This document shows positions 39,761-47,514 of a stretch of DNA of 64,000 nt, piece after piece. The notes under the pieces were generated by a model that was not told where the DNA came from, searched no databases, and was given only the letters and a program-made list of their open reading frames with translations. A program made the position numbers and the translations under genes. Within the stretch, counting starts at the first letter, position 1; every line of letters starts with the position of its first letter. The DNA lies in NCBI RefSeq assembly GCF_009733595.1, contig NZ_WOFH01000003.1, positions 186,001 to 250,000 on the forward strand. Reading direction: 5' to 3'. The DNA is from Actinomadura litoris. GTDB lineage: Bacteria; Actinomycetota; Actinomycetes; Streptosporangiales; Streptosporangiaceae.

Positions 39761-41860
39761 TCACCCGGTTCCGGGTACGGTTCCGCGCCCCCGCGCGGTG
39801 GTGCCCGCACGAGGCACGGGCACCCGCCCCCGGACGGTGGTGCCCGCGCCGGGGGACGAGCGGATCTCCAGCCGCCCGCCGACGGCGTCGATCCGGTCGC
39901 GCATGTTGCCGAGTCCCGCCCCCCGCGCCGTCGCGGACGGGTCGAACCCCGGCCCGCCGTCGGACACCGCGAACTCCAGCACGTCACCGTCTCCGCCGAG
40001 GTCGAGCCGGAGCCGGGGCGCGCTCCCGGCGGCGTGCTTCGCCGCGTTCTGCAGGGCCTCCAGGCAGCAGAAGTACACCGCCGCCTCGACCTCGGGCGCG
40101 AACCGCCGCCCGGCGAGTGCCGGTGCCGCCGCGACCTCGGCCGGGACGCGGGCCGCGTGCGCGCGCAGCGCCCGGGCCAGGCCCTTCTCGGCGAGGATCG
40201 CGGGGAAGATGCCCCGGGCCAGGTCGCGCAGGGTGTCCAGGGCCGTCCCGGTGTCGTGGCGAAGCTCGTCCAGCAGCGCCCCGACCTCGGGGGAGGCGTC
40301 ACCGAGCAGCGCCCGCGCGAGGCCGATCTTCGCGGCGACCGCGAGCAGGTGCTGCTGCGCGCCGTCGTGCAGGTCGCGTTCGAGGCGGCGGCGCTCGGTG
40401 TCCTGCGCGGCGACCAGCCGCCGCCGCGACGCGCGCAGCTCGGCGGCGCGCGCGACGTCGCGGAACGCGATCGCGGCGTGCGCGGCGAGGTCGGCGGCGA
40501 GGGCGGAGTCCCGCGCGGTGACCGGGTCGCCCGGCGGTTTGGCGATCGTGATCGCCCCGAGCGTCTCCGCGCCGTCGCGCACCTCGGCCACGGCGTCCGC
40601 GCCCGGGACGCCGTCCAGGAACGGGACCGGTTCGGCGGTGCGCGGCGGGTGCGCGGCGGCCAGCCGCAGCTCCTCGCCCACCCTGACCCAGACCTCCGTG
40701 CGGGACGCGCCGGTGGCGTCGGCCAGGGCCCGCGCGAGCGAGGGCAGGAACTCCTCGATCGGCGCGGCCGAGGCGAGCCGCTCCGACAGCAGCGACAGCG
40801 TCTCGTAGGGCGTCGCCCTCACGCCGTGGACGAGCCGGTCCGCGACCTGCCGCGCGCGAGCGCGCATCGGGCCGAACCCGAGCGCCGCGACGGCCGTCGC
40901 CACGAGCGGCGGCAGCGGCCCGCCCCCGACGTGCGACCCCACCAGCGAACCGGCGCCGACGACCACCGCGACGTAGACGACCGTGATGAACGCGGCCAGC
41001 GTCGCGTACACGATCGTGCCGCGCAGGACGGCGTCGATGTCGTACAGCCGGTACTTGGAGATCGCGAACCCGATCGCGACCGGCGTGCCCGTGCCCAGCA
41101 CGAGCAGCGACGCGAACCACGGGTCCGGCGTCGGCGCCACCGGCTGGACGAACTGCGCCGCCACCGCCGCCGCGCCGAGCGCCACGCTCAGCCCGAACCA
41201 GCGGAGCTGCGCCCGCTCGTCGCCGCGCGCCCGCCGGTACCGGCCCCGGCTCGCCGCCGCCGACAGCACGGCGAGCAGCCCGGCCGCGGCGGCGGGCCCG
41301 GCGACCAGCGCCACGTCCCCGGGCCCGCTCACCTCCGGCTGGAACGCGGGCGGGCCCGCCCCGGCCGAGACGGCGCCGAAGCAGACCGAGGCCGCGGCGA
41401 GGTTCGCGGCCGACAGCCGGCCGACCGCGCGCCAGCGCCGGGACGGGAGCCGCCCGTCCGGGAACAGCAGCGGCAGGAACGTTCCCGCCGGGAACACCGC
41501 GAGGATCCACGACCACGTCCCGGCCCAGCCCGCGAACTCCCCGAACGGCAGCGACCCCGGCCGCGTCGTCAGCGCGTAGACGGCGTAGGACTGCCACAGG
41601 CCCGTCATCGCGATCGCCGCGCCGATGCCGCTGAGCAGCCAGCCCACCGGGTTCGCCGGATGGCGCGGCGTCACGACCGCGCCGACCGCCGCGAACGCCA
41701 CCGCCATCAGCGACAGCCCGACCGGGTAACCGGCGCCGAGGCCGCCCGCGTCGGTCCCGTTCAGGACGGCGAGGAGCAGGTTCGCCGAGGCCAGGAGCAC
41801 CGTCCCGAGCCACAGCCCGTGGCACGCCCACCGCACCCACCGCGCCTTGTCGATGTCCAT
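39761..41860 (-). CDS. GAF-containing NarL-type sensor histidine kinase
   Basis: 699 residues, ATG at 41860, eight bases after the response-regulator stop with GGGGCTC-type purines between. The N-terminus (about 10-340) has about eight to ten membrane spans. A GAF-like domain lies at about 370-500 (LSLLSERLASAAPIEEFLPSLARAL). The kinase core is RRRLERDLHDGAQQHLLAVAAKIGLA with the phospho-acceptor His, an N-box ALQNAAKHA and GGPGFDPSATARGAGLGNMRDRIDAVGG. The C-terminus is a short Arg/Gly-rich tail. It forms a two-component system with the regulator upstream; the signal is unknown. Confidence 0.92.
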   Translation of the reverse strand: MDIDKARWVRWACHGLWLGTVLLASANLLLAVLNGTDAGGLGAGYPVGLSLMAVAFAAVGAVVTPRHPANPVGWLLSGIGAAIAMTGLWQSYAVYALTTRPGSLPFGEFAGWAGTWSWILAVFPAGTFLPLLFPDGRLPSRRWRAVGRLSAANLAAASVCFGAVSAGAGPPAFQPEVSGPGDVALVAGPAAAAGLLAVLSAAASRGRYRRARGDERAQLRWFGLSVALGAAAVAAQFVQPVAPTPDPWFASLLVLGTGTPVAIGFAISKYRLYDIDAVLRGTIVYATLAAFITVVYVAVVVGAGSLVGSHVGGGPLPPLVATAVAALGFGPMRARARQVADRLVHGVRATPYETLSLLSERLASAAPIEEFLPSLARALADATGASRTEVWVRVGEELRLAAAHPPRTAEPVPFLDGVPGADAVAEVRDGAETLGAITIAKPPGDPVTARDSALAADLAAHAAIAFRDVARAAELRASRRRLVAAQDTERRRLERDLHDGAQQHLLAVAAKIGLARALLGDASPEVGALLDELRHDTGTALDTLRDLARGIFPAILAEKGLARALRAHAARVPAEVAAAPALAGRRFAPEVEAAVYFCCLEALQNAAKHAAGSAPRLRLDLGGDGDVLEFAVSDGGPGFDPSATARGAGLGNMRDRIDAVGGRLEIRSSPGAGTTVRGRVPVPRAGTTARGRGTVPGTG

Positions 41861-41868
41861 GGAGGGGC

Positions 41869-42549
41869 TCAGCCGGACGCGAGCAGGCCCTCGTCGTCCA
41901 GGAACTGCAGGACCGCCTTCACCCGCCGGTGCACCACCGGCTCCTCGGTGATGCCGAGCTTGCCGAACACGGCGTTGATGTGCTTCTCCACGGCGCGCAC
42001 CGACACGGTCAGGTCGGCCGCGATCCGCGCGTTGTTCTTGCCCTCCGCCATCAGCGCGAGGACCTCCCGCTCGCGCGGCGACAGCGCCCCGAGCGGCGAG
42101 CCGGGCGCGCGGCGCCGCCCGGCCAGCAGCGCGGCGACGATCTCCGGGTCGAGCGCCGAGCCGCCGCGCGCCGTGTCCTCCAGCGCGCGGACGATCTGCT
42201 CGACGTCCCCGATCCGCGACTTGAGCAGGTAGCCGAGGCCCTCCGCGCTCTCGCCCAGCAGGTCGTAGGCGAGGTCGGGCTCCGCGAACTGCGAGAGCAC
42301 GACGACGCCGACGTCCGGGTGGTCGCGGCGGATGGTCCGCGCCGCGCGGATCCCCTCGTCGGTGCCCGTCGGCGGCATCCGGATGTCGGTGAGGACGGCG
42401 TCCGGGCGGTGCTCGGCGACGGCCGCCAGCAGGTCCGGCAGGTCGTCGGCGGTCGCGGCGACCTCGACGCCCCCGGCGCGCGCGAGCAGCGCGGCGACGC
42501 CCTCCCGGACGAGGTAGCTGTCGTCGGCCAGAACGACCCGAAGTGCCAT
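41869..42549 (-). CDS. NarL/LuxR-type response regulator, partner of the GAF kinase
   Basis: 226 residues, ATG at 42549. Receiver domain with DD at 9-10, phospho-acceptor Asp55 in AVLTDIRMPP and Lys in YLLKSRIG; LuxR domain LGALSPREREVLALMAEGKNNARIAADLTVSVRAVEKHINAVFGKLGITEE near 155-205. First gene of a two-gene operon with the histidine kinase. Targets are not apparent; the adjacent DUF6463-like gene is one possibility. Confidence 0.94.
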   Translation of the reverse strand: MALRVVLADDSYLVREGVAALLARAGGVEVAATADDLPDLLAAVAEHRPDAVLTDIRMPPTGTDEGIRAARTIRRDHPDVGVVVLSQFAEPDLAYDLLGESAEGLGYLLKSRIGDVEQIVRALEDTARGGSALDPEIVAALLAGRRRAPGSPLGALSPREREVLALMAEGKNNARIAADLTVSVRAVEKHINAVFGKLGITEEPVVHRRVKAVLQFLDDEGLLASG

Positions 42550-42714
42550 GTCGGCGATGATATTGCCCGGTCGTCCGCGCCCGGCTCGGGCGGGTCGGCC
42601 GGTCGGCCCGCGTGACCCCCTCGATCACGCGGGCCGCGACAGCCGGCCTCCGGGTTCCGTCCCTTCGTACCCCTTCTGGACGGCCGGCGGAACCTCACCG
42701 CCGGTGAGATCTCA

Positions 42715-43701
42715 CTATGCGGGACGCGAGACGGGACGGGCGCCGAGGCCCTCCGCCAGGATCGCGGCGGTCTCGGCGATCGCCTTCTCATCCGCCGAAC
42801 CGCCCGATGCCCGCCGGTTGGTGGTGATCACGATGATCAGCGGGGCGCCGCCGGACGGCGGGTAGGCGATGGCGATGTCGTTGGCCGTGCCGTAGGTGCC
42901 GCCGGTGCCGGTCTTGTCGCCGACCGTCCAGCCCGGGGGCAGCCCGGCGCGGATGCGGGCGCCGCCGGTCTCGGCGGCCTTCATCCAGCCGATCAGCCGG
43001 GCCCGGTCGGCGGGGACGAGCGCCCGGCCGAGCGTCAGCTCGCGCAGGTCGCGTCCCCAGGCGCGGGGCGTGACGGTGTCGCGCCGCTCGCCGGGGCTCC
43101 ACAGGTTGAGGTCGGTCTCCCAGCGGTCGTGGCGGCTGACCCGGTCGCCGAGCGAGCGGAAGAAGGCGGTGTGCCCGGCGGGCCCGCCGATCTGCCGCAG
43201 GACGAGGTTCCCGGCGGTGTTGTCGCTGACGGTGATGGCCGCGTGGCACAGGTCCGCGACGCTCATCCCGGTGGCGACGTGCTTCTCGGTGACGGGCGAG
43301 TTCGGGACGAGGTCGTCCTCGGTGTAGCGGATCACACGGTCCAGCAGCCCGGGGTCGGACCGGCGCGCCTTCCGCAGGACCGCGCCGCACGCGATCGCCT
43401 TGAACGTCGACAGGAACGGGAACCGCTCGTCCGCGCGGTGGGTGCGGACCCGGCCGGTGCCGGTGTCGAGCGCCCACGCGCCGATCCGCGCCCGGTGGGT
43501 CCGCTCCAGCTCGTTCAGCCGCTTGGCGACGGCGCCCTGGGAGAGCGCGGGACGTGCGGGCGCGGCCAGCGGTGCGGTGTCGCCGCGGGGCGCGGCGGAG
43601 GTGGAGCCGCCGCCGGCGCCGCAGGCGGTCACGCCGGTGAGCAGGACCGCCGCGGCCCCGGCGGCGAGCCGGACCCGGAACCGGGAAGGTGGAGTTCGCA
43701 T
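42715..43701 (-). CDS. Class A beta-lactamase (lipoprotein)
   Basis: 328 residues, ATG at 43701. Signal peptide with lipobox LTGVTAC (Cys about 27), so probably membrane-anchored. The active site is complete: FLSTFKAIACG (SxxK), ITVSDNTAGN (SDN), RWETDLN (Glu of the omega loop) and VGDKTGTGG (KTG). It should hydrolyse penicillins and perhaps cephalosporins by the Ser-acyl mechanism. The region before the catalytic domain is Ala/Ser-rich. A perfect palindrome lies 34 bases upstream. No blaI/blaR gene is nearby. Confidence 0.95.
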   Translation of the reverse strand: MRTPPSRFRVRLAAGAAAVLLTGVTACGAGGGSTSAAPRGDTAPLAAPARPALSQGAVAKRLNELERTHRARIGAWALDTGTGRVRTHRADERFPFLSTFKAIACGAVLRKARRSDPGLLDRVIRYTEDDLVPNSPVTEKHVATGMSVADLCHAAITVSDNTAGNLVLRQIGGPAGHTAFFRSLGDRVSRHDRWETDLNLWSPGERRDTVTPRAWGRDLRELTLGRALVPADRARLIGWMKAAETGGARIRAGLPPGWTVGDKTGTGGTYGTANDIAIAYPPSGGAPLIIVITTNRRASGGSADEKAIAETAAILAEGLGARPVSRPA

Positions 43702-43734
43702 GCCGGAAGAAGACCAGACCCCCGGCGATGATGT

Positions 43735-43750
43735 CCAATATTGATATTGG
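43735..43750. promoter_or_regulatory. CCAATAT-TG-ATATTGG palindrome upstream of the beta-lactamase
   Basis: Perfect 16-base palindrome at 43735-43750, between the beta-lactamase start (43701) and the thioesterase stop (43754). It is AT-rich against a GC-rich background. The adjoining GATATTGGTT and GATACTGGTT form a 17-base-spaced direct repeat. Candidate operator for the beta-lactamase gene; not the usual BlaI box. Confidence 0.5.
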
Positions 43751-43753
43751 TTT

Positions 43754-44524
43754 TCAGCTGATACTGGTTCGCATATCGATCGTGGTCGCGAGCCGTTCGA
43801 TCGTCTCGGCGGGCGACCGCGTCAGGTAGAAGTGGCCGCCCTCGAAGACGTGCATGTCGAACCCGCCGGTGGTGTGCTCCCGCCAGGCCCGCGCCTCGTC
43901 CAGCGTGACGTGCGGGTCGTCGTCGCCGACGAACACGGTGATCGGCGTGTCGATCGCCGCGCCCGGCGCGCAGGCGTAGGTCTCGATCGCGGCGTAGTCG
44001 CCGCGGACGGCCGGCAGCAGCATCGCGAGCAGCTCGGCGTCCTCCAGCAGGCTCGCCTCGGTGCCGCCCAGCGCGCGCAGCTCCGCGACGACGCCCGCGT
44101 CGTCGCGCAGGTGCACCGACTCGGCGCGGCGGCGCGAGGGCGCGCGGCGCCCCGAGGCCACGAGCTTGACGGGCGGGCGCTCCATCCGGCGGGCGACCTC
44201 GAACGCCAGCGCGGCGCCCATGCTGTGCCCGAAGAACGCGGTCGGCGCGCCGTCCCAGCCGGGCAGCGCGGCGGGCAGGGCCTCGGCGACCGCGTCGGCG
44301 AGCCGGTGCAGGTCGGTGACCGGCTTCTCGTGGCGGCGGTCCTGGCGCCCGGGGTACTGGACGGCCAGCACCTCGACGCCCCGGTCCGCCAGCGCGGTCG
44401 CGACGGGGAAGAAGAAGCTCGCGGAGCCGCCCGCGTGCGGGAAGCACACCAGGCGCAGCGCGGCGTCGGTGACGCGGCGGTAGCGGCGGACCCACAGGTC
44501 GGCGGTGGTCTGCGGCGCGCTCAT
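43754..44524 (-). CDS. Type II thioesterase
   Basis: 256 residues. ATG at 44524 overlaps the stop of the DUF5988 gene (ATGA). Landmarks: LVCFPHAGGSASFFFP at the N-terminus, VQYPGRQDRRHE, the nucleophile FGHSMGAALAFEVAR, Asp in VFVGDDDPHV and His in FEGGHFYL. These are the hallmarks of external (type II) thioesterases of PKS/NRPS clusters, which hydrolyse wrong or stalled acyl groups from carrier proteins. It is likely the editing enzyme for the modular PKS 12 kb to the right, in which no thioesterase domain is seen. Confidence 0.95.
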   Translation of the reverse strand: MSAPQTTADLWVRRYRRVTDAALRLVCFPHAGGSASFFFPVATALADRGVEVLAVQYPGRQDRRHEKPVTDLHRLADAVAEALPAALPGWDGAPTAFFGHSMGAALAFEVARRMERPPVKLVASGRRAPSRRRAESVHLRDDAGVVAELRALGGTEASLLEDAELLAMLLPAVRGDYAAIETYACAPGAAIDTPITVFVGDDDPHVTLDEARAWREHTTGGFDMHVFEGGHFYLTRSPAETIERLATTIDMRTSIS

Positions 44525-44763
44525 TCGGCGATCTTCGTTCGCGTCGTCCAGTGGTAGACGGGGACGCCGTCGGCGGACGCGCCGCCGTCCGGGCCGTCGG
44601 CCCGCTCGAAGTGCTGGTAGGCGCCCCGGTGCGGGATCTTGACGGTGGCGCCCTCGGGTGGGGTGCGGAGCACGCGCAGCTCGGCGGGCAGGTCGGCGGG
44701 CCCGCCCTCAAGCACCGCGCAGACGCTGCCGGGTCGGCCGGAGGATTTCCTCGCAGTGTCCAT
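44521..44763 (-). CDS. DUF5988-like small protein
   Basis: 80 residues, ATG at 44763. The sequence AVLEGGPADLPAELRVLRTPPEG, then VKIPHRGAYQHFERA and VPVYHWTTRTKIAE at the C-terminus fits the DUF5988 family, small proteins found in actinomycete biosynthetic clusters. It is translationally coupled to the type II thioesterase that follows. Function unknown. A CGCTTTAGCGG element lies 20 bases upstream of the start. Confidence 0.75.
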   Translation of the reverse strand: MDTARKSSGRPGSVCAVLEGGPADLPAELRVLRTPPEGATVKIPHRGAYQHFERADGPDGGASADGVPVYHWTTRTKIAE

Positions 44764-44782
44764 GGCCGCAGGCTCGCAATAC

Positions 44783-44794
44783 CCGCTAAAGCGG
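44783..44794 (-). promoter_or_regulatory. Shared promoter element, copy 1 (DUF5988-thioesterase operon)
   Basis: CCGCTTTAGCGG on the minus strand, a palindrome with CCGCT/AGCGG arms. It begins 19 bases upstream of the ATG at 44763. Copy 2 lies at the same distance from the carboxyltransferase start, and the leader ends CTGCGGCCATG here and CTGCGTCCATG there. Confidence 0.6.
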
Positions 44795-44810
44795 TCACAA
44801 AGCCGCACCG

Positions 44811-46121
44811 TCACGGCCGTCCCTCCGGCCGCGCCTCCAACCGGGGGAGGGACGCGGCGCCGGCGCGGCGCGTCCGGGCGGCGTCGCGCCCCGGCCGGAT
44901 CGTGAGCACCGAGACGACCGCGCCGGCCGCGAGCAGCCCGGCGGCGACGTCGAAGGCGTGCCGGAACCCGTCCGGGCGGCTCGCCGCCGCGTCGATGATC
45001 CGTCCGGTGGTGAACGGCCCGAGCACGCTCGCGAGCGCGGCGACCGCGTAGGACAGGCCGAGCGCCGCGCCGCGCAGCCGCGCCGGGCAGCCGTCGGCGA
45101 TCGCCGCGTTGACCAGCGGAACCTGCGCGTTCCCGCAGAACGCGACCGCCATCAGGAGCAGCAGCAGCGGGACGCCGCCCGTCCTTGTCATACCGAACAT
45201 GCACAGCCCGGCGGCGAGGCCGACGGCGCCGCCGACCGCGCCGTAGGCGATCCGGGTGGACGCGCCGCGCCCGAGCAGCCGCTGCGCCGCGATGCCGAGC
45301 AGCGGCCCCAGCACCACGGTCAGCACGCTGGGCAGCCCGACGGTCGCGCCGATCTGCGCGTCGGTGAGGCCCGTGTCCTCCTCCAGGAACAGCGGCATCC
45401 ACGCGAGCCCGACGGCGAGCGCCCACATGGCGGTGAACGTCGTGAACGTCCCGCCGAGCCACGTGCCGGTGAGGAGGACGCGCCGCCGCGGCACCGGCCC
45501 GCCGGACGCCTCGACCGGCTTCGCGGCGGCGGGCGAGGGGGCGTAGGGACCGGTGCCGCCGTAGCGCAGCCACACCAGCACCCAGCCGAGGCCCATGACG
45601 CCGAGCGCGCCGAACGCCGCGCGCCAGCCGAACAGCCCGTCCACCGCGATGACCAGCGGGCCGCCGACGACCGCGCCGAGCGCCCCGCCGACGGTGATCG
45701 CGGCGGCGGGCAGCGCGCGCCGCCCCTCGGGATACCAGCTGAACGCGGTGTGGTTGGCGAGCGGGAAGCCGGGCCCCTCGCCCGCGCCCAGCACGACGCG
45801 GGTGCCGAGCAGGACGGCGTATCCGGCGGCCGGGATCAGCACCGGCAGCTGCGCCGCCGCCCACACCAGGCCGAGCGCGGCGAGCAGCGTCCGCGCGGGG
45901 AACCGGTCGCCGAGCATCCCCACCAGCAGCGCGGACACGCTGAACAGCAGGTAGAACGCCGAGGCGAGCGCGCCGAAGCCGGTCGCGGTGAGGTCGAACT
46001 CCTCCATGATCGGGTCGGCGGTGAGGCCGAGCACGCTCTTGTCGGCGACGTTGACGAACATGAAGCCCGCCAGCAGGAGCAGCGCGGTACGGGAAGAGGT
46101 TCGCCGTGGGGGATTACGCAT
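44811..46121 (-). CDS. MFS transporter
   Basis: 436 residues with 12 hydrophobic segments. ATG at 46121; the ribosome site is weak, and it starts 27 bases after the carboxyltransferase stop, so it is probably read from the same mRNA. MFS signature in loop 2-3: GMLGDRFPARTLLAALGLVWA; loop 4-5: GAGEGPGFPLANHTAFSWYPEGRRALPAAAITVGGALGAVVGGPLV resembles the ACS family of anion/cation symporters. In the cluster context it may export the polyketide or import a precursor; substrate unknown. Confidence 0.92.
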   Translation of the reverse strand: MRNPPRRTSSRTALLLLAGFMFVNVADKSVLGLTADPIMEEFDLTATGFGALASAFYLLFSVSALLVGMLGDRFPARTLLAALGLVWAAAQLPVLIPAAGYAVLLGTRVVLGAGEGPGFPLANHTAFSWYPEGRRALPAAAITVGGALGAVVGGPLVIAVDGLFGWRAAFGALGVMGLGWVLVWLRYGGTGPYAPSPAAAKPVEASGGPVPRRRVLLTGTWLGGTFTTFTAMWALAVGLAWMPLFLEEDTGLTDAQIGATVGLPSVLTVVLGPLLGIAAQRLLGRGASTRIAYGAVGGAVGLAAGLCMFGMTRTGGVPLLLLLMAVAFCGNAQVPLVNAAIADGCPARLRGAALGLSYAVAALASVLGPFTTGRIIDAAASRPDGFRHAFDVAAGLLAAGAVVSVLTIRPGRDAARTRRAGAASLPRLEARPEGRP

Positions 46122-46148
46122 CGGAGGGGTGCCTTCCTGAGGCGCGGG

Positions 46149-47363
46149 TCAGAGCGGGATGTTGCCGTGCCGGCCGCGGCGGCGGACCCCGGCGGTGAGG
46201 GCGGCGGCGATCTTCTCCCGGGTGCGGCCGGGGGTGACGACCTCGTCGACGACGCCGTACCGGGCGTCGCCCATCGCCGCGACGTCCGCGTCCGGCCAGG
46301 CGAACACCTTCGTCGCGCCCAGCGAGCGGGAGTTCAGCGCGACGCACATCGCGTCGGCGGAGCGCCCGGTGATCAGCGTGACGCGCGGGACGACGGCCTC
46401 CGCGAACGCGTACAGCAGCTTGGCGCCGCGCAGCATGACGCCGTCCCACTCCTCCCGGGCACTGGGCAGCTCGCCGGGCGCGTCGAAGACGACGACCAGC
46501 GGGATCCCGAGGGAGTCGCACATCCGGACGAAGCGCGCCACCTTCTCCGCGCCGACCCCGTCGAGCGTGCCGCCCTCGCGCCGGGGGTCGCCCGCGACGA
46601 CGCCGATCGTCCCGCCCGCGAGCCGGCCGAGGCCGATCACGACGCCCGGGGCCCGGTGGCGCTGCATCTCGGTGAGCTCGCCGCCGTCGAGCAGGGCGCG
46701 CAGCAGCGCGCGCGGGTCGGGCGCGGCGTCGGGCGGCAGGCCCGCCGGCGGCGCGGGATCGAACCTCCCCGGTCGGGTCAGCAGCGCGATCAGCCGCCTG
46801 GCCTCGTCGAGCGCCTCGTCCCGCGAGCCCGCCACCATGTGGACGACGCCCGTGTGGCGCGCCTGCGGCTCCGCGCCGAAGCCGGTCGGGTCGATGAGCG
46901 GGCCGCGCCCGTCCGGCGCCACGATCACCAGGTCGGTGAGCGCGGGGCCGTAGGCGGCGCCGTGCGCGGCGGGCCCGAGGACGACGGAGATCTGCGGGAC
47001 CTTCCCCGAGGCCCGCACCATCGCCGCGAACACGCGGCCCGCGCCGTCCAGCGCCTCGACGCCGTCGTCCAGCCGGGTGCCGCCGGGGTGCCAGACGCCG
47101 ATGACGGGACGGTCCTCGGCGGCGGCGAGGTCGGTCGCGTGGGCGATCCGCAGGCACTCGCCCATCCCGATCTCGCCGCCCGCGCAGAACGCGATGACCT
47201 CAGCGCCCGCGACGCGGCCCCGCACGGCGACGGCCGACAGGTCGTCCTCGGGGTGGACGCGGCGCAGGGAACCGGTGTCCAGCAGCCGGTTGAGCCGCAG
47301 GTAGGGGTCGCGCCCGCCCGCGGGACGCCGCTCGCCGGGCGGCACCGTGGTGAGTCTCGTCAT
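46149..47363 (-). CDS. Acyl-CoA carboxylase carboxyltransferase-like (AccD/PccB type), short and divergent
   Basis: 404 residues versus about 520 for PccB. ATG at 47363. It has the crotonase-like two-half fold: LLDTGSLRRV, DRPVIGVWHPGGTRLDDGVEAL (family SGGARIQEGV), KVPQISVVLGPAAHGAAYGPALTDLVIV, then in the second half GAEKVARFVRMCDSLGIPLVVVFDAPGELP and GAKLLYAFAEAVVPRVTLIT. Several glycine-rich acyl-CoA/biotin loops are altered or shortened. It could carboxylate an acyl-CoA to give (methyl)malonyl-type extender units with a biotin carboxylase from elsewhere, since no alpha subunit is nearby. A shifted or lost activity cannot be excluded. The methylmalonyl-type AT of the PKS fits an extender-supply role. 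Confidence 0.85.
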   Translation of the reverse strand: MTRLTTVPPGERRPAGGRDPYLRLNRLLDTGSLRRVHPEDDLSAVAVRGRVAGAEVIAFCAGGEIGMGECLRIAHATDLAAAEDRPVIGVWHPGGTRLDDGVEALDGAGRVFAAMVRASGKVPQISVVLGPAAHGAAYGPALTDLVIVAPDGRGPLIDPTGFGAEPQARHTGVVHMVAGSRDEALDEARRLIALLTRPGRFDPAPPAGLPPDAAPDPRALLRALLDGGELTEMQRHRAPGVVIGLGRLAGGTIGVVAGDPRREGGTLDGVGAEKVARFVRMCDSLGIPLVVVFDAPGELPSAREEWDGVMLRGAKLLYAFAEAVVPRVTLITGRSADAMCVALNSRSLGATKVFAWPDADVAAMGDARYGVVDEVVTPGRTREKIAAALTAGVRRRGRHGNIPL

Positions 47364-47382
47364 GGACGCAGTGTCGAGAGCG

Positions 47383-47394
47383 CCGCTAAAGCGC
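47383..47394 (-). promoter_or_regulatory. Shared promoter element, copy 2 (carboxyltransferase operon)
   Basis: GCGCTTTAGCGG on the minus strand, 11 of 12 bases equal to copy 1, beginning 19 bases upstream of the ATG at 47363, the same offset as copy 1. Confidence 0.6.
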
Positions 47395-47454
47395 GACCTA
47401 ACCGGCGAAGCGGACACTCGGCGGCGACCGGTGCCCCGAATCGCTGGAAATAAG

Positions 47455-47470
47455 ATGAACCATGGTTCAT
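47455..47470. promoter_or_regulatory. TetR operator candidate 1 upstream of MMPL gene
   Basis: ATGAACCATGGTTCAT, a perfect 16-base palindrome, 45 bases before the MMPL start. The 14-base core TGAACCATGGTTCA recurs at 47479 and, with one change, upstream of the TetR gene at 53017. Confidence 0.75.
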
Positions 47471-47478
47471 TATTATGG

Positions 47479-47492
47479 TGAACCATGGTTCG
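47479..47492. promoter_or_regulatory. TetR operator candidate 2 upstream of MMPL gene
   Basis: TGAACCATGGTTCG, 13 of 14 bases palindromic, centre 23 bases from candidate 1. One base later comes CTTATG (47494-47499), probably part of the -10 region; the TetR gene has the same operator-N1-CTTATG arrangement. Confidence 0.75.
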
Positions 47493-47514
47493 ACTTATGG
47501 AAGGGTGACCTCAC

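Noticed and set aside
37997-42232. A 1411-codon plus-strand frame across the FtsX permease, DUF6463-like, kinase and regulator genes
   Set aside because: Same GC artefact. It runs through four well-supported genes and its product is Arg/Gly/Asp-rich without domains.
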